Below are positions 62,058 to 64,000 of a DNA stretch of 64,000 nt, piece by piece (the stretch's first letter is position 1; each line of letters opens with the position of its first letter). The stretch is taken from positions 10,583,501-10,647,500 of the forward strand of contig NZ_CP109444.1 in NCBI RefSeq assembly GCF_036227225.1, given 5' to 3'. The stretch comes from Streptomyces sp. NBC_01478 (GTDB lineage: Bacteria; Actinomycetota; Actinomycetes; Streptomycetales; Streptomycetaceae). Made by a program: the position numbers and the translations under genes. The notes beneath the pieces were generated by a model that saw only the letters and a list, made by a program, of their open reading frames with translations, was not told the origin of the DNA and ran no database searches.

Positions 62058-64000
62058 TCACACCCACGTCCAGGGGCGGAAACGATTGGCCCGCTCCACC
62101 AGTTCGACCGCTGAGCTGTCCTGCTGGGCGAGCCGGGCCAGCACTCGGTAGGAGCGCTCCATGCCGAAGCGCAGCCCACGCTCGGTCAGGGGGCAGTCCA
62201 ACAGCCTGACCCCGGTGGCCTCCGGGCCCGCGCCGGGGCTGCCGGAGAGCACCCAGTCGAGTGCGCTGCCCAGTACTTCGGTGGCGAGCTGTTCGCGCCG
62301 CTTGGCGTCGATACCGAGCTGCCGAAGCTCCTCCACCTGGACGGCTGCCGCCCGTAGGTCTTCCAACGGCAGTTCCTGCGGCGGCCGTTCGCGCAGCCGG
62401 GCACGTATCGCGGCGACCCGGGCCGCGGTGAAGTGGATCGAGGCTTCCGGCACCGACTCCAACGCCGCTACGGCCCCGGCCCGTTGGCGCGAGGCGAGCA
62501 GCACGCGGGCGAGGCCGAACGCCGCGCTGACATAGCGCTCGTCGGTGCTCCACACCAGCCGGTAGTATTCGGCGGCCTTCTCCAGTCGGCCCAGCGTCTC
62601 GGCGCAGATGCCCAGCGCCAGCTTGGGCGCGGACTCGCCAGGGAAGGCGTCGTACACGGCGTCGAAGGCCAGCGCGGCACTCTCGTGGTCGCCGGTCGCC
62701 AGCGCGGTCAGACCCCGGTGCCACACCACGCGCCAGTCGTCGAGGTCGTCGTCGGCCAGCGCTGTCAGCATGTGCGTCGCCGCGTCGATGTCATCCGTCT
62801 CCAGCCTTGCCCGCAGGTCCCGCAGCCGTATCTCGACGGAGTCCACGGGCGCCGACCGCAAGGCCGTGATCAGCTCCGCCGGTACGGCGGCGGCCAGACC
62901 CGCCAGGAACTTGGCGTTGGGGTCGGTCGGGTCCACCAGCGGCACCGGCAGCGCGAGGGCGGCGGCCCGTGCGTCGAGCCGCGCGACGGTGAGCGCGGCA
63001 CCTGCCTCGGCCTCGCCCGCCGGGCCGGAAACCTGCGCCGGCACGGTGTACGGCGTACCGGCCGGGGGTGGGGTGTTCCCGAAGAAGACACCGCTCGCCG
63101 ACGGGCCGGAGCCGGACGCGATTGCCTTGCCCGCCGGGCGACTTGGCCGTATGCCGAGGGATCCGTTCGGCGACCGGCGCGGGGCGCCGCGCCGTACCGC
63201 GAGCGTGTGCGCGCCGAGGGTGGAGGTGTTGCCGTCCAGGGGTTCGACCAACTTGTCCTCGACGACCCGCAGTTCCTGCCCGAAGACGCTGGACAGGGCG
63301 GGGCGGGGCTTGCCGGTCTGTGAGGCCACGATCTCGCGCAGGACGCCGAGGAGCTGGTCCGTCATTTCCTCGGCGGAACCGAAACGTCTGTCGGGGTCGG
63401 GGTCGGTGGCCCGGACGAGGAGCCGGTAGAAGGACTCGTACTGCGAGAAGACGGGGATCTTGTCGGGGCCGGGGAGGCTGTCGACGAAGACGGTCGTGTA
63501 GCCCTGGAAGTCGAAGGTGAGGATGGCGAGCGCGCGGGCCACCGTGTAGAGGTCGGAGGTGACGGACGGGCCGAACTCGGCGACTTCCGGCGCCTGGTAG
63601 CCGATCGTGCCGTAGATCGCGGAGTCCTCGTCGTCCATGTGGCGGACCGCGCCCATGTCGATGAGTTCGAGCCGGTCCTCCTGCTGGATGGCGTTGTCTA
63701 TCTTGAAGTCGCAGTACAGCAGCCCGCGTTTGTGGAGGTGGCCGAGGGCTTCCAGGGCCTCGATGGCGTATGCGATGGCTTGCTCGACCGGCAGCGGCTC
63801 GCGCTGGCCGTCCGGGCCGCGCCGCTCGTCGGCGATCTCCTTCAGGGATTTGCCGCCGACGTACTCCATGACGATGTAGCCGTCGAGCGAGCCCGTGCGC
63901 TGGTCGAGATGCTCGACGAAGTTGTAGATGCGGACGATGTTGGGGTGTTCGATCTCGGCGAGGAACCGCCGTTCCGAGACGGCGGCGGCCAGCGCGTCCT
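62058..64000 (-). CDS. PknG-like serine/threonine protein kinase, 5' end beyond the window
   Basis: The frame is open to the window edge; about 647 residues are visible. The kinase domain starts before the window (FLAEIEHPNIVRIYNFVEH is near its N-terminal lobe) and shows MEYVGGKSL, the catalytic loop GLLYCDFKIDNAI, IDMGAVRH in place of DFG (as in PknG) and the APE region GYQAPEVA. The C-terminal half is a helical, TPR-like repeat region (for example YYRLVWSTDERYVSAAFGLA) as in PknG. PknG-type kinases are soluble and regulate central nitrogen/carbon metabolism through FHA-domain partners, which fits the FHA gene in this block. Confidence 0.9.
   Translation of the reverse strand, partial: DALAAAVSERRFLAEIEHPNIVRIYNFVEHLDQRTGSLDGYIVMEYVGGKSLKEIADERRGPDGQREPLPVEQAIAYAIEALEALGHLHKRGLLYCDFKIDNAIQQEDRLELIDMGAVRHMDDEDSAIYGTIGYQAPEVAEFGPSVTSDLYTVARALAILTFDFQGYTTVFVDSLPGPDKIPVFSQYESFYRLLVRATDPDPDRRFGSAEEMTDQLLGVLREIVASQTGKPRPALSSVFGQELRVVEDKLVEPLDGNTSTLGAHTLAVRRGAPRRSPNGSLGIRPSRPAGKAIASGSGPSASGVFFGNTPPPAGTPYTVPAQVSGPAGEAEAGAALTVARLDARAAALALPVPLVDPTDPNAKFLAGLAAAVPAELITALRSAPVDSVEIRLRDLRARLETDDIDAATHMLTALADDDLDDWRVVWHRGLTALATGDHESAALAFDAVYDAFPGESAPKLALGICAETLGRLEKAAEYYRLVWSTDERYVSAAFGLARVLLASRQRAGAVAALESVPEASIHFTAARVAAIRARLRERPPQELPLEDLRAAAVQVEELRQLGIDAKRREQLATEVLGSALDWVLSGSPGAGPEATGVRLLDCPLTERGLRFGMERSYRVLARLAQQDSSAVELVERANRFRPWTWV

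Noticed and set aside
1..64000. CRISPR arrays, tRNA or rRNA genes, phage attachment sites
   Set aside because: No regularly spaced repeats, no tRNA cloverleaf or rRNA-like sequence, and no integrase with an attachment duplication were seen.

Overview
The window is high-GC DNA (GC-rich third codon positions, GTG/TTG starts, ATGA overlaps) of the kind found in Streptomyces or a close relative. Positions 1 to about 54.5 kb are the right-hand part of a hybrid polyketide/nonribosomal peptide cluster. From 54.8 to 58.8 kb there is an IS-rich scar. From 59 kb to the end there is an ordinary FHA / vWA / PP2C / PknG-like kinase signalling block that looks chromosomal.

Layout. (a) 1-2257: 3' end of an NRPS (terminal thioesterase), a type II thioesterase and a P450. 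(b) 2348-6566: PhyH-type oxygenase, DDAH-type amidinohydrolase and TylF-type methyltransferase. (c) 7124-10427: DrrAB-type ABC exporter, DUF4097 protein and ribbon-helix-helix regulator. (d) 11472-33562: proline-hydroxylase-like oxygenase, free PCP, P450, a type II thioesterase with a Cys nucleophile, and four modular PKS proteins (KSQ-AT-ACP; KS-AT-DH-KR-ACP; KS-AT-DH-ER-KR-ACP; KS-AT-ACP). (e) 33650-45403: C-A-PCP NRPS with a decayed A domain, ornithine N-hydroxylase, third type II thioesterase, free A domain, free PCP, cobalamin-type radical SAM enzyme and AvtA-like transaminase. (f) 47002-54336: second DUF4097 protein, MMPL transporter, catalytically altered IS701-like protein, LmbU-family regulator and a PaiB/KtzT-type piperazate synthase.

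How the parts fit. The ornithine N-hydroxylase plus KtzT homologue point to piperazic acid. The PKS order predicts a propionyl starter, a branched extender with a beta-hydroxyl, a fully reduced malonyl unit and a methylmalonyl unit left as the ketone. The hydroxyl and ketone are placed to close a six-membered hemiketal, as in the acyl chain of azinothricin-type hexadepsipeptides (azinothricin, aurantimycin, polyoxypeptin). I therefore infer a cluster of that class; the main NRPS genes lie left of the window.

Regulation. Eight copies of an 18-bp palindrome, consensus near TGTCCCGCCGGCGGGACA, lie at the heads of transcription units (3708, 3782, 6828, 12556, 33601, 36932, 45665, 54447) and nowhere else that I noticed. 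The core matches the CGCCGGCG target I recall for LmbU, and a LmbU-family protein is encoded at 52889-53572. This cluster-wide predicted regulon is the most striking feature of the window. A second pattern, tandem 11-bp TGGCGCCA-like units, lies at the RHH gene, at 48.1 kb and in front of the IS701-like gene.
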